Below, piece by piece: positions 9,493 to 20,300 of a stretch of 64,000 nt of DNA; position 1 is the stretch's first letter, and each line of letters opens with the position of its first letter. The notes under the pieces were generated by a model. That model did no database searches and had not been told where the DNA came from. It saw only the letters and a list, made by a program, of their open reading frames with translations. The stretch is from DAOMFB01 sp963721385 (lineage in GTDB: Bacteria > Acidobacteriota > Thermoanaerobaculia > UBA5066): the NCBI GenBank assembly GCA_963721385.1, contig CAVRJB010000013.1, forward strand, positions 124,001 through 188,000, given 5' to 3'. The translations under genes and the position numbers were made by a program.

Positions 9493-10605
9493 CTACGGAT
9501 TGTACCTTGCGAGCGCGGTGCGAAACGCCTCCGCCATCTCGTCCGCCGAAGCCCGGACGACCACGGCGGCACCCGGAGCCGACAGGAGCACCGCGCGAAG
9601 GCCGAGGCGGTCCGCCTTCTTGTCGGCGCCCAGCATCGCCGGCCAGTGCGAGAGGACGCTCGCGAGCGGCCGCGGAGGCTTCGCCAGTTCCGCGACCCAC
9701 GCCGCTGCCCGGTCCGCGACCGCCGGATCGAGGCCGGCCCGCTCGACCGAGAGGACGAGCGACGCCAGGAGGCCCCACGCGACGGCCTCGCCGTGCTTCA
9801 GCCGGAAGCCCGATGCCGCCTCAATCGCGTGTCCGACGGTATGGCCGAGGTTCAGCGCGAACCGCTTGCCGAGACGTTCGAACGGGTCCGCCACGACGAA
9901 CTTCGCCTTCGCGCGGAGGCTCCGCCCCGCCGCTTCTGTCACGGCGTCCCGGTCCCGCGCCGCGAGCCGCGGCGCGAGCCGCCCCATGGCGGCGTAGAAC
10001 GGCTTCGAGAGAAGCGCCGTCTTCACGATCTCCGCGAGGCCCGCGCGGTAATCGCGCTCCGGAAGCGATTCGAAGACGGTCGACTCGACGACGATGAGGC
10101 GCGCCGGGTGATACGTCCCCGCGAGGTTCTTCCCGGCCGGCAGGTCGACGGCGGTCTTCCCGCCGAGGCAGCTGTCGGACGCCGCGAGGAGCGTCGTCGG
10201 CGCCTGGACCAGCGCCACGCCGCGGAGTGCGAGCGCGGCCGCGAGGCCGGCTGCGTCGCCGACCGTGCCGCCGCCGAGCGCCACGACGCCGCCGTCGCGC
10301 CGGAGCCCTCGCGAGACGAGCCTGTCGAGGAGCCAGCCCACGGCCTTCCAACTCTTTGCCGACTCGCCGTCCGGAAGGAGGAGCGGATGGGAATCGAGGT
10401 CCGCGCCGCGCGCTCCCCAGAACAGCGCCGCGCCGTGCCGCTCGAAGACCGGAGCCGAAGAAACCGCGAACCAGCGTCCCGGCGCGATCTCCGGCAGCTT
10501 CTCCGAGAGAACGTGGTACGCGCCCGGCCCGGAGACGACCTCGGTCCTGACGCCACCGGCACGAAACGAGAAGCCGCTGAGCCGCGCCGGCGGGTTTTTC
10601 TTCAC
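9493..10605 (-). CDS. aroB: 3-dehydroquinate synthase
   Basis: A 370-residue NAD- and metal-dependent enzyme that converts DAHP to 3-dehydroquinate, the second step of the shikimate pathway. The sequence shows the nucleotide-binding GGGTVGDAAGLAAA, then QAPTTLLAASDSCLGGKTAVD, and the metal-ligand helix LNLGHTVGHAIEA. The start is GTG at 10603-10605, overlapping the aspS stop as GTGA. A longer upstream frame to 11067 is aspS shadow. No other aro gene is nearby. Confidence 0.94.
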   Translation of the reverse strand: MKKNPPARLSGFSFRAGGVRTEVVSGPGAYHVLSEKLPEIAPGRWFAVSSAPVFERHGAALFWGARGADLDSHPLLLPDGESAKSWKAVGWLLDRLVSRGLRRDGGVVALGGGTVGDAAGLAAALALRGVALVQAPTTLLAASDSCLGGKTAVDLPAGKNLAGTYHPARLIVVESTVFESLPERDYRAGLAEIVKTALLSKPFYAAMGRLAPRLAARDRDAVTEAAGRSLRAKAKFVVADPFERLGKRFALNLGHTVGHAIEAASGFRLKHGEAVAWGLLASLVLSVERAGLDPAVADRAAAWVAELAKPPRPLASVLSHWPAMLGADKKADRLGLRAVLLSAPGAAVVVRASADEMAEAFRTALARYNP

Positions 10606-12362
10606 GGCGCCTTCACGGCCGCAGCAATCTCGATTTCCAGCTCTCGAAGCTGCGCGGGGTCCACCGGGCCCGGCGAGCCCGTCATCAGGCAGGTGCCTGA
10701 GGCGGTTTTCGGGAAAGCGATCACGTCGCGGATCGACGTTCCGCCCGTCAGGATCATCAGGAGCCGGTCGAGGCCGAGCGCGATGCCGCCGTGCGGCGGC
10801 GCTCCGAAGCGGAACGCGTCGAGAAGGAAGCCGAACTTCAGCTTCGCTTCCTCCGGCGTGATGCCGAGCCGCGCGAAGACGCGCGACTGGACGTCCGAGC
10901 GGTGGATCCGGATGGAGCCGCCGCCCAGCTCGAGGCCGTTCAGGACGACGTCGTAGGCGCGGGCTTTCACCCGGCCGGGGTCGCTCTCGAGAAACGGGAA
11001 GTCCTCCTCTCGGGGCGACGTGAACGGGTGGTGCATCGCGTACCAGCGTCCGTCCTCCTCGTGCCACTCGAGGAGCGGGAAGTCGGTCACCCAGAGGAAG
11101 TCGAATCGCTTCTCGGGGATCAGCTTCTCGTCGCGGGCGATCTGGAGGCGCAGCCCGCCGAGGAAGTCGTTGACCGATTTCTTCTTCCCCGCTGCAATGA
11201 GCACGAGGTCGCCGGAGCGGCCGTCCAGCGCGGCTCCGAGCTTCTCAACCGCGCCGTCGCTGAAGATCTTCTTCGAATTGGAATTCCAGGCACCGGCTTC
11301 TGCCAGCTTCACCCAGATGAACCACTCGGCGCCGCCCGCGCGAGCCGCTTTCTCGAGGTCGTCGAGCCGCTTGCGGGAGAACGTGGCGCCGCCGGGAACG
11401 CAGAGGCCTTTGACTTCGTCCACCTTCGAAGGAAAAACAAGCCAACCCGGGTCGAGACGCTTCAATTCGAGCCCGAACCGGGTGTCCGGCCGGTCGATGC
11501 CATACCGCTCCATCGCCTCGTCGTAGGTCATCCGGCGAAACGGGGCCGTGCACGGGAAGCCGTAGGCCGGGAAGACCGCCGTGAAGAGGCGCTCGACGAG
11601 GGCATAGACGGTCTCTTCCTCCGGGAACGACAGCTCGAGGTCCACCTGCGTGAACTCGGGCTGGCGGTCGGCGCGGAGGTCCTCGTCGCGGAAACAGCGG
11701 GCGATCTGGTAGTAGCGCTCCATTCCCGAGACCATCAGGAGCTGCTTGAAGAGCTGCGGCGACTGCGGCAGGGCGTAGAACTCGCCCGGGTGGACGCGCG
11801 CCGGGACGAGGAAGTCCCGCGCCCCCTCGGGCGTCGACTTCGTCAGGATCGGCGTCTCGATCTCGAGGAACCCCTCCTCGTGGAGAATCTGCCGGATCCG
11901 GTACGTCACGTCGCTCCGCGTCACGAAGTTCCGGGTCATCTCCGGCCGCCGGAGGTCGAGGTAGCGGTACTTGAGCCTCAGGTCCTCGCTCGCCTTGACG
12001 CCGTCCTCGATCGGGAAGGGAGGCGTCTCGGCCCGGTTCAGGATCGTCAGGGCCGAGGCGTGGACCTCCACTTCGCCGGTCGGGAGATCGGCGTTGACGG
12101 CTCCCTCGCCGCGCGCCACGACGGTCCCCTCCACCTCGAGGACGAACTCGCTCCGGATCTCCTTGGCCGTCTCGAGAACCTGAGGCGACGGGAGGAACTC
12201 CGCGTCGAAAACGACCTGGGCGAGGCCCGAGCGGTCCCTGAGGTCGACGAAGACCAGCTCGCCGTGGTCGCGGCGCCGGTTCACCCAGCCCTTCAGGAGG
12301 ACGGTCTTTCCGGCGTGCTCCTTCCGGAGCGAGCCGGCGGGGGTGCGGGGCGGAGACGACAT
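10602..12362 (-). CDS. aspS: Aspartyl-tRNA synthetase, possibly nondiscriminating
   Basis: A 586-residue class II synthetase of bacterial type with an OB-fold anticodon domain at the N-terminus, the catalytic core (TPEGARDFLVPARV, FRDEDLRADRQPEFTQVD), the inserted GAD domain, and GLDRLLMILTGG as motif 3. The anticodon domain reads NRRRDHGELVF; a His in RRRDHG is the residue found in nondiscriminating enzymes that also charge tRNA-Asn, whereas E. coli has Leu. That reading is inference and would require GatCAB in the genome. It begins 9 bases after hisS. Confidence 0.95.
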   Translation of the reverse strand: MSSPPRTPAGSLRKEHAGKTVLLKGWVNRRRDHGELVFVDLRDRSGLAQVVFDAEFLPSPQVLETAKEIRSEFVLEVEGTVVARGEGAVNADLPTGEVEVHASALTILNRAETPPFPIEDGVKASEDLRLKYRYLDLRRPEMTRNFVTRSDVTYRIRQILHEEGFLEIETPILTKSTPEGARDFLVPARVHPGEFYALPQSPQLFKQLLMVSGMERYYQIARCFRDEDLRADRQPEFTQVDLELSFPEEETVYALVERLFTAVFPAYGFPCTAPFRRMTYDEAMERYGIDRPDTRFGLELKRLDPGWLVFPSKVDEVKGLCVPGGATFSRKRLDDLEKAARAGGAEWFIWVKLAEAGAWNSNSKKIFSDGAVEKLGAALDGRSGDLVLIAAGKKKSVNDFLGGLRLQIARDEKLIPEKRFDFLWVTDFPLLEWHEEDGRWYAMHHPFTSPREEDFPFLESDPGRVKARAYDVVLNGLELGGGSIRIHRSDVQSRVFARLGITPEEAKLKFGFLLDAFRFGAPPHGGIALGLDRLLMILTGGTSIRDVIAFPKTASGTCLMTGSPGPVDPAQLRELEIEIAAAVKAP

Positions 12363-12371
12363 CGGCCGATC

Positions 12372-13643
12372 TTACAGGCGCGGACGGAGCCACTCGACGA
12401 GCTGCTCCCTCAGGACTTCGCTCTGCGTCCTCGTCGCCATCTCCTTCACGAGGACGGCGCCCCGGAGGCGCTCGTTCTCCCCGACGAGGACGGCGAAGCG
12501 CGCCCCCGCCTTTTCGGCGTTCTTCAGGGAGTTCGCGAGCCCGCGATGCCCTGAAGCGAGGTCGACGGCCACTCCGGCGCGCCGGAGTTCGGTGGCGAGC
12601 AGGAGCGCGTCGCCGGCATCGGGCGCTCCGACCGGAATCACGGCCACGGGGCGTACGTCGCCGATCGCCGCGCTCCGGAACTCCTCCGGCAGGACGTCGA
12701 CGAGCCGGTCCTCGCCGATGGCAAAGCCGATCCCGGGCGTCTTCGGGCCGCCGAGGTCGGAGACGAGCTTGTCGTAACGCCCTCCGCCGAGGAGCGCGTC
12801 CTGCGCGCCGAGCCCCTGCGCCGTCACCTCGAAGACCGTCCGCGTGTAGTAGTCGAGGCCGCGGACGAGAAGAGGATCTTCTTTGAATGAGACCTTGCTG
12901 TCGGCCAGAAGCGTCTTGAGCTCGCGGTGGTGCGCATCCGAGGCCGGGTCGAGCCTCGGCAGCAGGTCGACCATTCTCGGGAAGTCCGGCGAGGCCACGA
13001 GCCGCCGGACCGCGGGATCCTTCGAGTCGAGGACGCGCAGCGGGTTTTCGGCAAGACGCCGGCGGTCGTCGTCGCCCAGATTTCCTTCATTCGAAGCAAA
13101 AAACGTCCTCACGGCCTCGACGTACGCTGGCCGCGTGGCTTCCGTCCCCACGGAATTGAGCGAGACCGACAGCCCCGTGAACCCCAGCCGCCCAAGGAAA
13201 TCGAAGAGCATGACGATGACCTCGGCGTCGATCAGCGCCGTCGGGTCGCCGAGCACCTCCGCGCCGATCTGCCGGAACTCGCGGTAGCGCCCCTTCTGCG
13301 GCCGCTCGTACCGGAACTGGGGACCGATGTAATAGAGCTTGTGGACGCCTCCCGCCTGCGCGAGCCGGTGCTCGACGAAGGCCCTGGCCACGCCCGCGGT
13401 ATTCTCGGGGCGGAGCGTCACCGACCGTCCCCCGCGGTCCGTGAAGGTGTACATCTCCTTGTGGACGATGTCGGTCGTCTCCCCGACGCTCCTGACGAAG
13501 AGCTCGGTCGCCTCGAAGACCGGCGTCCGGATCTCGTCGTAGCCGTAGAGGGCGAAGACCTCGCGGGCGACTGCTTCCACCCGGTTCCAGACGCGAGTCT
13601 CGGGAGGGAGGAGGTCCCGCGTCCCCTTCTGGGAGGTGATCAC
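12372..13643 (-). CDS. hisS: Histidyl-tRNA synthetase
   Basis: A 423-residue class II synthetase. The N-terminus has the KGTRDLLPPE signature, followed by motif 2 around GPQFRYERPQKGRYREF, the histidine-specific element GLDYYTRTVFE, and motif 3 GGGRYDKL. A C-terminal anticodon-binding domain ends the protein. The start chosen is GTG at 13641-13643, overlapping the carbonic anhydrase stop as GTGA. An upstream extension of the frame to 14261 is shadow of that gene. Confidence 0.95.
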   Translation of the reverse strand: MITSQKGTRDLLPPETRVWNRVEAVAREVFALYGYDEIRTPVFEATELFVRSVGETTDIVHKEMYTFTDRGGRSVTLRPENTAGVARAFVEHRLAQAGGVHKLYYIGPQFRYERPQKGRYREFRQIGAEVLGDPTALIDAEVIVMLFDFLGRLGFTGLSVSLNSVGTEATRPAYVEAVRTFFASNEGNLGDDDRRRLAENPLRVLDSKDPAVRRLVASPDFPRMVDLLPRLDPASDAHHRELKTLLADSKVSFKEDPLLVRGLDYYTRTVFEVTAQGLGAQDALLGGGRYDKLVSDLGGPKTPGIGFAIGEDRLVDVLPEEFRSAAIGDVRPVAVIPVGAPDAGDALLLATELRRAGVAVDLASGHRGLANSLKNAEKAGARFAVLVGENERLRGAVLVKEMATRTQSEVLREQLVEWLRPRL

Positions 13644-14173
13644 GCCCGCACGGCCGCGACCGGGTCGCGAAGATATTCGGCCTTGTAGCCGAGGTAGTTC
13701 CGCCAGTACGTCTTCAGGTTCTCGATTTCCCCGGGGGTCAGCTCCCGCTTCTGCTTCGCCGGGTTCCCGGCCCAGAGCGTTCCGGGAGGAATGACCGTTC
13801 CGGCGAGGACGACCGCCCCGGCGGCCACGAGCGAGCCCGCGCCGACGTCGGCGTTGTCGAGGACCGTCGCGTGCATCCCGATCAGGGTCCCCCGCCGGAT
13901 CGTGCAGGCGTGGACGATCGCGTTGTGGCCGAGGGTGACCTCCTCCTCGAGGACGAGGGGGCCGACCCCGCTCGTCACGTGGAGCGTGCAGTTGTCCTGG
14001 ATGTTGCTCCGCGCCCCGACCCGGATCCAGCAGCAGTCGCCCCGGACCACGGCGGAATACCAGACCGAGACGTCGTCCCCGAGGACGACGTCCCCGACGA
14101 CCCACGCCGTCTCGGCGAGGAAGACGCGCTCGCCGAGGACGGGAGCCTTCCCCTTGTAGCTGCGAACCGGCAT
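13640..14173 (-). CDS. Gamma-class carbonic anhydrase-like hexapeptide-repeat protein
   Basis: A 177-residue left-handed beta-helix protein of the YrdA/PaaY/Cam family. Hexapeptide repeats run from about residue 15 to 145, and the three histidines expected to bind metal are in NCTLHV, LGHNAIVH and the following turn. The ending AGNPAKQKRELT is typical. It may hydrate CO2 or be an inactive scaffold, as many homologues are. The ATG at 14171-14173 has a GGCGGAG Shine-Dalgarno about nine bases upstream; the in-frame ATG at 14227 is less likely. It is the first gene of the long minus-strand run, and an extended -10-like TGGTATCTT lies just upstream. Confidence 0.85.
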   Translation of the reverse strand: MPVRSYKGKAPVLGERVFLAETAWVVGDVVLGDDVSVWYSAVVRGDCCWIRVGARSNIQDNCTLHVTSGVGPLVLEEEVTLGHNAIVHACTIRRGTLIGMHATVLDNADVGAGSLVAAGAVVLAGTVIPPGTLWAGNPAKQKRELTPGEIENLKTYWRNYLGYKAEYLRDPVAAVRA

Positions 14174-14246
14174 CGAAAAACTCCGCCGGGAAGATACCAG
14201 AGGGGAGGCCGGAGGCCTGGGGAGCACCGGGTCGGAAGAGATGTGG

Positions 14247-14266
14247 GAGAATGATTCTCATTGACA
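14247..14266 (+). promoter_or_regulatory. Fur-box-like operator overlapping a TTGACA -35 hexamer
   Basis: Bases 14247-14265 read GAGAATGATTCTCATTGAC, matching the 19-bp Fur consensus at 14 positions in its 6-6-1-6 arrangement. They contain a perfect GAGAA-TGA-TTCTC inverted repeat. TTGACA at 14261-14266 overlaps the right half. No good -10 was found at standard spacing. The site lies between the divergent carbonic anhydrase gene and the giant exoprotein gene and could serve either. Confidence 0.45.
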
Positions 14267-14381
14267 GAAATCGGCTTTTGACGACAACCTACGCGCCATC
14301 AGACGATTGACTGATGGCCCCCCACTCCGCCCGAGGGCCCGCCCAACCTTCCGACCCCTTCCGTTCAACAGGGAGAACCTG

Positions 14382-17300
14382 ATGCTGCGCACCACGAACC
14401 GTCGCTTCGCCGCCGTCCTTGCCGCCGCCTTCGCCGGCCTGTTCGTCCCCGACCGCGCGGTCGCGCAGGTCGCGAGCCAGAACGTCAACATGGTCTCGGG
14501 CACGCAGTGGCCCGGCGGCGACCCGTTCCTCCAGCGGCAGAACGAGCCGTCGATCGCCGTCTCGAGTCGGAACCCCCGACATCTTCTGGCCGGCGCGAAC
14601 GACTACAGGGCCGTGGACATTCCGTTTTCGACGCCAAACGCCCCCGAGACCGGCGACGCGTGGCTGGGCGTCTTCAAGTCGTTCGACGGCGGCATCACCT
14701 GGAAGAGCACGCTTCTTCCGGGATACCCGCAGCAGAATCCCCGGACCGGCCCCCTCGCGACGTTCTCGACGGCCGCGGATCCCGTCGTCCGCGCCGGCAC
14801 CAACGGGCTCTTCTACTACGCCGGCATCGCCTTCAACCGCGACACGAAGGACGGCGTCTTCTTCGTCGCCCGCTTCATCGACCTGAACAACAAGGAAAAC
14901 GGAGACCCGACTCTCAATCAGGATCCCATCCGGTACATCGACACGAAGGTCGTCGACCGGGGAACGGAACCCCGTTCATCGACAAGCCGTGGATCGCGGT
15001 GGACAAGCCGAGGCTTCTCGACGGCGTCTGCCACCTGACGGTCCCCCAGCCGCAGCCCGGAAATCCGAGCGCCACGGTGCAGCAGACTGTTCCGGCCGGC
15101 GCCGTCTACGCCGCCTGGACCGAAGCGACCGGAAGCGGAAGCGGCCTGACGACGAATCTCTACTTTTCGTCCTCGAGCGACTGCGGCGCCTCGTGGGGCA
15201 CGCCGGTCAGGATCAACGACACGAACAAGGTCAACCAGGGAGCCTCGATCGCGATCGACCCGGCGACGGGGGTCATCTACGTGGTCTGGAGGCGGTTCGC
15301 CAGCGGTTCGCAGACGGACGCGATCCTCGTGTCGCGCTCGCTTCGCGGCCGCGTCTTCTCGAAGCCGTCGGTCGTCGTGTCGCTCCCTGCCTACACCGCG
15401 GCCAACCCGACGGCCCCGTCGTTCTTCGATCAGGGAACGACGACGGACTCGTTCCGCACGAATGCGTACCCGACGATCGCCATCGATCGCCGACCCAACA
15501 CCGGAGCCGAAGACGAGGACGAGCCCGACGATCCGCAGCACCGCGGCCGCGTCTACGTCGCCTGGTCGCAGCGGGGGGTCGCGCCGACCGGCGATGCCCG
15601 CGTCGTCCTCTCGGTCTCGACCGACGGCGGCCAGAGCTGGTCCGACGCCGGCCCCCGTCGACAACACGACGCTCACCGACGATTCCGGCCACCAGTTCTC
15701 CCGCGGTCACCAGTTCATGCCCCAGATGACGTCGACCGCCGACCGGATCACGGTCATCTACTACGACGCCCGCCTCGACCACACCTTCGGCCTCTTCTCG
15801 CCGAGGAGCAACCCGCTCATCCCGGACCCGATCACCGGAAAGCTCTATCTCGAGACCCGGGAGCTGCGGGGCGAGTTGCTCGAGCCGACCGGCACTGCGA
15901 GGGTCTTCACACCGTTCTTCGTGGAGACCGGGATGACTGAGTGGCGCCACACGCTGGACCTGCGAGTGGCCCAGGCGAATGCGGCGGTGGCGCCCGTTTT
16001 CACGTCCTCGCGGCTTTCCCAGTACATCTTCGGGACCCGCGGCGACGAAATCGGAACGATACAGCGTTCTCCAGCAGCTCCAGATCAACCCTCCCAATCT
16101 CAAGCTGTTCCAGCAGGGATCCGTTCCCTTCATCGGCGATTACATCGACGTCGCCGGGTCCATGTTCCTGCCGCCTTCCGCCCCGGGCCGCCGCTGGCGA
16201 TTCAACAGCAAACCCGATCCCTCGACCGTCTTCGTGGCGTCCTGGACGTCGAACCAGGACGTCCGACCCCCGCTGGACGGCAACTGGGCGAACTACACGC
16301 CCGTCGCGAGCACGGGGGGCACAAGCGTCTTCAACCCCGGAATCCAGAGGCCTCCGTGCGTTCCCGGACAGGACGGGATGCGGAACCAGAACATCTACGC
16401 CGCACGGATCTCGCAGGGCCTCGCCGTCTCGTCGGTCCAGAACGCCAAGCCCCTTTCGACCACCCTCCAGCGCGCCCTCGTCGCTCAACGTCGAGAACCT
16501 GACGCCCCTCACGCGGACGTTCCGGCTCGACGATCGCCGGTCAGCCGGCCGGCGGCCGCGCCTCCTTCGTTCCGGCGCCGAATCCGCTTCCGAACCCGCT
16601 CCCTCCGGCCCACGACGACACTCGACGTGTGATCCCGGCGAATTCGTCCGTCGCGCGTTCCGTCTACGCCCTCTCCACGGACTCCAACGCCCTGATCGAG
16701 GTCGACGTCGCCGAGGTGAACGGCCCGCCGGGCAGCCCCCTCAAGGCGAACGGCCTCACCGGCTTCGTCGATCTTCAACACCGATCCCGTCCGCTCCCAA
16801 CCTCGTCAATCCGGAGCAATCGACGGCTCCGAGCGTCACGACCGTCGAGGTCTACAACCCGAACGTCACGAACCCGAATGTCACCAATCCGAACGTCACC
16901 AATCCCAATGTCACCAACCCGAACGTCACGAATCCGAACGTCACGAACCCGAACGTGACGAATCCGAATGTGACAAACCCGAACGTCTCGAACGCCGGAT
17001 CTCGCGAATCCCAACGTCACCAATCCCAACGTGACGAACCCGAACGTCACCAACCCCAATGTCACCAATCCGAACGTCACGAACCCGAATGTCACCAACC
17101 CGAACGTGACAAACGACCCGGTTTCCGATGCCACGTACACGGTGACGAACGACGGAAACACGGCTTCGACGCTACCGCGTCCAGCTCGGCCGGCTCGGCC
17201 CCCGGCACGCCGCTTCAGGTCATCCTCAGCAAGCCGTACGGCTCGCCGGCGTCCGAGAACTGCGTTCTCTTCGAGCAGCAACACAACTTCCCGGTCGCGA

Positions 17301-20300
17301 GCGTGGTCAACCCCACGTTCGTCAACCCGAACAGCCCGCCTGACCCGGGAATCACCGATCCCTCCGAGGGCAACGCCACCTTCGTGCTCGGGCCCGGAGA
17401 GTCGATACTCGTGACGATCCGGGGCCCGGTCGACATCCCGACGCTCACGAACATCGTCCAGAACGTCGCGCCCGTCGTCGTGGCTCATGCGCCGAACACG
17501 AATGACCCGACCAACAGGCCGGCGACCTCTCCGCCCGTCATCACGACCTCGGCTCTCCCCGACGGCGTGACCGGCCAGCCCTACTCGGCCACGCGTGACG
17601 GCGCTGCGGCGGCACGCCGCCCTACTCCGCCTGGACGGCGACGGGCCTTCCGGCCGGGCCTGTCGATCAGCCCGACGACCGGCCAGATCTCCGGAACGCC
17701 GTGGCATGTCGGGCACGTCGAGCGTCGGCCTGTCGGTGACCGACTCCGCTTCGAAGATCGGCTCGCGGACCCTGTCGCTGCGCATCGCGGACCCGCTCGT
17801 CGTCACGACGGCGTCGCTTCCGAACGGTTCGCCCGGCGTCGCCTACTCACAGGCTCTTTCGGCCACGGGCGGCCTGGGCACCCGGACCTGGACGCTCGTC
17901 GCCGGCGTCCTTCCGGCCGGCCTCGGACTCTCGACCTCGGGCGTCGTATCCGGCGTCCCGACCGGGACCGGCACCTCGAGCTTCACGGTCCAGGTCACGG
18001 ATTCGGCGTCCCCCGCCCAGACCGCGACGAGAGCCCTGACCCTGACCATCGGCAGCGCCACGGTGAGCGTTTCCGCAGCGCCGTCGGGCCTCGTCGGCGG
18101 GCAGACGTTCGCTCTGACCGTCCACGTCGAGGACAACACGGCGGCGCCGATTCCGGGCGCCCTCATCACGCTTTCGTTCGGGACCACGGGCTGTCCGGCG
18201 GCCCTCCTCTCGGGCACGACGTCCGCGACGACCAACGTCACCGGTAACGCGCTCTTTCCGAATCTCTCCATCGACCGGGGAGGCCCGGGCTTCTCGATCA
18301 ACGCGTCGGCCACGGCGCCGGGGTACGGAATCGTGGTCGGCTCGACAGCCCCGTTCTTCGTCGAAGGCTTCTGCGGGACGGGCCCCACGGCCCCGCCACG
18401 CACCTACGCGTCGCTCACGAAACTCGCCGACGGGCACGTCCTCCTGGCCGGCGGCCAGACGCTCGGCGGCGTCGTGCTCGGCACGGCGCGGGTCTACGAC
18501 ACGTCCACCGGCGCCTTCACGCCCACGTCGGGCAACATGCTCGTTCCGCGCTTCGGCCATCAGGCCGTCCTTCTCCCGAGCGGGAAGGTGCTGATCCTCG
18601 GAGGCGTGGGCCCGAGCGGGCCGACGAACACCGCCGAGCTCTTCGACCCGGTCGCGTCGAACTTCGTCCCGGCGCCCGGCTCCATGAGCGTGCCCCGGAT
18701 CGCATTCCGGGCCACCTGGGTTCCGGCCGCCGGGAAGGTCCTCGTAACGGGTGGCCAGAACACCGGCGGCTTCCTGAACAGCGCCGAGGTCTACGATCCG
18801 GCGACCGGGCTCTTCTCGGCGACTGAAACCAGCATGACGACCGCGCGCGAGCTGCACACCGCGACGCCGCTTCCGAACGGAAACGTTCTCGTGGCGGGCG
18901 GTGCTGGCGGCGCCTTCGGGACCGCCGAGCTCTGGAACCCCGTCACCGGTGCGTTCAGCGCGATCGCGCCGATGGCCGTCGGGCGCGACTCCCACGAGGC
19001 CCTCGCCCTTTCAAACGGCCGGATCCTCCTCGTCGGAGGCGAGTCGGGGCTCGGCGGCGGCCAGCTCGCGAGTGCCGAGGTCTTCGACCCGGCGACCGGG
19101 CAGTTCACCCTGACCTCCGCGATGTCGGGCCCCCGCAGCTTGCCGCTCGTCGCCCCGCTGCCTTCCGGGAAGGTCCTCGTGGCGGGCGGCTACGGATCGG
19201 ACTCGGTGGAACTGACGACCGCCGAAGTCTTCGACCCGCTGACCGCGAACTTCTCGGCGACGGGCTCCCTCGTTGCCACCCAGGGCCAGGGAGGCGCCGT
19301 TCTCCTCTCGAGCGGCAATGTCCTCGTGGCCGGGAGCGACCAGTTCAACCCGAACGGCGAGCTCTTCTATCCGAAGCAGGGCGCCTGCGACGCGAGTGCC
19401 CTCGCGGCGACCGTCGCGGCGGCGGGCGGCACGACACAGACGATCAACCTGACGGGCGGCTGCACCTACAGCTTCGTCTCGGGAGGCGTCGGCGATTCGT
19501 CGACGGCTCTTCCGCACATCACGGCCGGGACCAACCTCACGATCAACGGCAACGGCGCGACGATCGAGAGGCTCGGCGTCGCCGGCGTGCCGGCGTTCCG
19601 GCTCTTCGCGGTCGACGCCGGCGCGACGCTGACTCTGAACGACGTCACGATCCGGAACGGCGGCTGCGGCCTGGCCCCGGTCTGCCCCAACCTCGAAGGG
19701 GGAGGCGCACTACGTCAGCGGCACGCTCAACGTCGTCGCCTCGCAGCTTCTCGGCGAACGACGCCGGCGGAGACCTCACGGATTCCCGGGGAGGCGCGAT
19801 CGAGAGCTTCGGCACCCTCTCGGTCGACCGGAGCACGTTCAGCGGGAACAGCGCCCAGAACAACGGCGGCGCGATCTTCAACTGGGGCGGGACGCTCTCG
19901 GTCACGAACAGCACGTTTGCAAGCAACCACGGCACGGAACGCGGGCGGCGCGATCGTGACGTTCTCGCCGGGCGCCTCGACGATCGCGAACAGCACGTTC
20001 GCGGGAACACCGCCGACCTCGGCCTGTCTGGAGCTTCCTTTACGATTTCACCGACAGCGGCAGCGCCATCTACAACCAGAGCTACGCGGCATGGATCGAC
20101 GGCGGGGATCCCAGCGGCCCGCTGACCGTCACCAGCTCGACCTTCTCGGGGAATGGCGCCAGCGGCTCCGTCACGACGGAAGGCGGCATTCCGTTCCTGC
20201 TCAGCAATTCGATCCTCTCGGGCAGCGCCGGGGCCAACTGCGCCGGGCTGACGTACGCAAACGACGGCGGGTACAACATCTCGAGCGACTGCGAGCTGCG

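Noticed and set aside
16856..17111. CRISPR-like array
   Set aside because: Units are contiguous 15-mers with no spacers, stay in a coding frame and encode a regular peptide; no cas gene is present.
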